Source: a virus. Taken from it: a DNA stretch of 28,279 nt. Numbering within the stretch: the first letter of the stretch is position 1; each line of letters opens with the position of its first letter. The notes under the pieces are model-generated. The model did not search any database. It had not been told where the DNA came from and saw only the letters and a program-made list of their open reading frames with translations. Both the position numbers and the translations under genes were made by a program. Positions 26,906 to 28,279 of this stretch are shown piece by piece. The stretch spans positions 1 through 28,279 of the IMG/VR virus record IMGVR_UViG_3300027710_000107; one strand, 5' to 3'.

Positions 26906-27223
26906 ATGTTCACGCTTAACCCTAACGCGCAAAGCACAGCCATCAATGCCGAAGATATACAAGGCATGATAACCCATTGGCTTGCTACGCCCGTGAACGG
27001 CTATCTGGGCAGCGATTACGGCTGTGATGCTAAGTCACTACTGCAAAAAGCCTTACATTCAGGCATAGCAGATGCATTTATTGCCAAGATGAAAAAAGAC
27101 ATTCCTATCCTAAGCGTTATCCCCCAAGAAAATATCAGCCTGTATTCCATTCCAGAGCTACCCGACAAATTACGTTTATTTATCGCCATTGCAGGTATCA
27201 CCACGGTAGAGATTAACCCATGA
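26906..27223 (+). CDS. gpW/gp25-like baseplate wedge protein, 105 aa
   Basis: Residues 15-60 (EDIQGMITHWLATPVNGYLGSDYGCDAKSLL in part) follow the gp25/W pattern: a helix leading into TP-x-x-G-x-x-x-x-x-YG. The C-terminal region (ELPDKLRLFIAIAGITTVEI) ends in the beta strands seen in that family. gpW/gp25 is the lysozyme-like structural subunit at the baseplate. ATG 26906 directly follows the terminator T run with no ribosome site; ATG 26966 has AAGG only 3 nt before it. The 4-nt overlap with the next gene fits the W-J order of P2-like tails. Confidence 0.55.
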   Translation: MFTLNPNAQSTAINAEDIQGMITHWLATPVNGYLGSDYGCDAKSLLQKALHSGIADAFIAKMKKDIPILSVIPQENISLYSIPELPDKLRLFIAIAGITTVEINP

Positions 27224-28279
27224 CCACGAAAGCCCAATTTCTAGCCGCCGCCAGTGTTGAATTAGCCAATCCGCAATATGGCAAGATTGCCGCACTGTAT
27301 CAGGCACAAGACCCGCGCATTGTCGCGTCTATTGGCGCAATGGCTCAAATGCTGGAGATGTACAGTGTTCAGCAAGACTTAGCCGAAACAGAGGTATTCA
27401 TTAAAGCGCGTGATGCCACCGTCTTAGCCGATGCCACCTTAAAAGGGATTTTACCCTTGGCCAAGTCAGCCCAAGTACACGCCTTAGTGACGAACCCAAG
27501 TAGTAACCCGATTACCTTAGCCTACGGTCGGCGGTTATTGGATGATAAGGGGCGAGTGTGGCGCGTGGCCGCTACCTTAGTGGTTGCCGCCAATGGCACA
27601 GGTACGTTATTACTTAATCAAAACGAACTACGCACCATTAGCCATACCATCGCCAATGATGATCCGTTCTACACCATCACCTTGGCCAACAATGACGAAG
27701 GGCTTTATTTAGAAAACATTCGCATCAAGGACACGATAGGCAGTACCGACAACCTGTACGCCTATGCCCCTGAGTTTATGAATGTCTTGAACGGGGCGCG
27801 TGTCTATCACCTTGAAACAGACGAAGCACGGCAAGTCACGATTAGACTAGGCGCACAAGACGGAGCAAGCCTTGTCTATGGCTTTCAGCCACCCGTCAAC
27901 ACGGTACTCACCATTGAGTTGACCGAAACATCGGGACAGTTAGCCATTGGTACAGGGGCGAGCTTTAGCCTTGAGTACAGTAATAACGCCAATGAGGACG
28001 CATTAAAAATTGTTTCTACGGGTGTTAATTCATTGGGTAGCAATCCCTTATCGTTGCCCGTGTTGCGCCTGTTATCACGCTATAACGCCTTGTATGACCA
28101 TGATGCGGTTTACCTATCAGACTTTGATTTTTTAATCAGGCGTTATCACGGTGACAGCATTAACTTTTTAGCGGTCTGGAATGAGCAAGTACACGAACAA
28201 GTCCACGGTTATAGTGCTGCCAATATCAATAAGCTATTTATTGCCGTACAAGCGAAAGACACACTGGAGCAAAGTAATC
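27220..28279 (+). CDS. Baseplate J-like structural protein (3' end outside window)
   Basis: ATG 27220 overlaps the previous stop (ATGA); the frame stays open to the window edge (353 codons visible). The N-terminal helical region (QFLAAASVELANPQYGKIAALYQAQ, EVFIKARDATVLADATLKGIL in part) resembles the start of phage baseplate J-type proteins, which contact W. A long beta-rich region follows, then VSTGVNSLGSNPLSLPVLRLLSRY and YLSDFDFLIRRYHGDSINFLAVW. The W-J neighbourhood supports the call, although other baseplate proteins are possible. GC and codon use differ clearly from the cassette block just upstream. Confidence 0.6.
   Translation, partial: MTTKAQFLAAASVELANPQYGKIAALYQAQDPRIVASIGAMAQMLEMYSVQQDLAETEVFIKARDATVLADATLKGILPLAKSAQVHALVTNPSSNPITLAYGRRLLDDKGRVWRVAATLVVAANGTGTLLLNQNELRTISHTIANDDPFYTITLANNDEGLYLENIRIKDTIGSTDNLYAYAPEFMNVLNGARVYHLETDEARQVTIRLGAQDGASLVYGFQPPVNTVLTIELTETSGQLAIGTGASFSLEYSNNANEDALKIVSTGVNSLGSNPLSLPVLRLLSRYNALYDHDAVYLSDFDFLIRRYHGDSINFLAVWNEQVHEQVHGYSAANINKLFIAVQAKDTLEQSN

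Overview
The window is temperate tailed-phage DNA, probably from a gammaproteobacterial host. GC content looks like the low-to-mid 40s by eye. A Moraxellaceae-like host is only a guess. Everything from the integrase to the small terminase follows a lambda-like plan.

Layout. (1) 1-2040: end of a late operon with tail protein genes and a permuted NlpC/P60-type hydrolase, closed by a terminator. (2) 2058-2294: attachment region, made of the 3' half of a tRNA-Arg(CCG) gene flanked by TTACGACAA-type integrase arm repeats. Phage genes lie on both sides, so this is an attP-like arrangement (free or circular phage genome, or tandem prophages). (3) 2262-10896: integrase, then a leftward early operon with a RecA-like recombinase (Sak4 type), an ExoX-like exonuclease, HU, a BRO-N antirepressor behind a C4-like leader, and many small genes. 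Most of its distal genes are each followed by a terminator. (4) 11040-13680: immunity operon with the CI-type repressor, a 34-residue membrane peptide, a HipA-like kinase and a DUF3037 protein, in the place where lambda carries rexAB. (5) 13680-23281: rightward operon with Cro-like and RHH-like regulators, a ~400-nt structured non-coding region, a KilAC antirepressor, four Cys-rich small proteins, a replication initiator with internal origin iterons, a DnaC-like loader, two DNA methyltransferases, a DUF1064 nuclease and the small terminase. The small terminase gene carries seven CAAGTTGACG repeats that may be pac. (6) 23282-26600: an AT-rich accessory block that looks like an integron gene-cassette array, with attC-like sites and ORFs whose stop codons lie inside the R'' boxes. 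(7) 26878-28279: a terminator, then baseplate genes running off the window.

How it works together. CI binds AAGWWWWCTT-type operators left (10848-10896) and right (13680-13742) to hold lysogeny while the kinase pair is expressed with it. The two antirepressors and their RNA leaders would tune the switch. On induction the left operon supplies recombination functions, and the right operon supplies replication, methylation and packaging initiation.

The most unusual items are the HipA-like/DUF3037 pair in the rex position, the attC-like cassette array between small terminase and baseplate genes, and the structured RNA region at 14380-14785. No large terminase, portal or capsid gene is present in the window.
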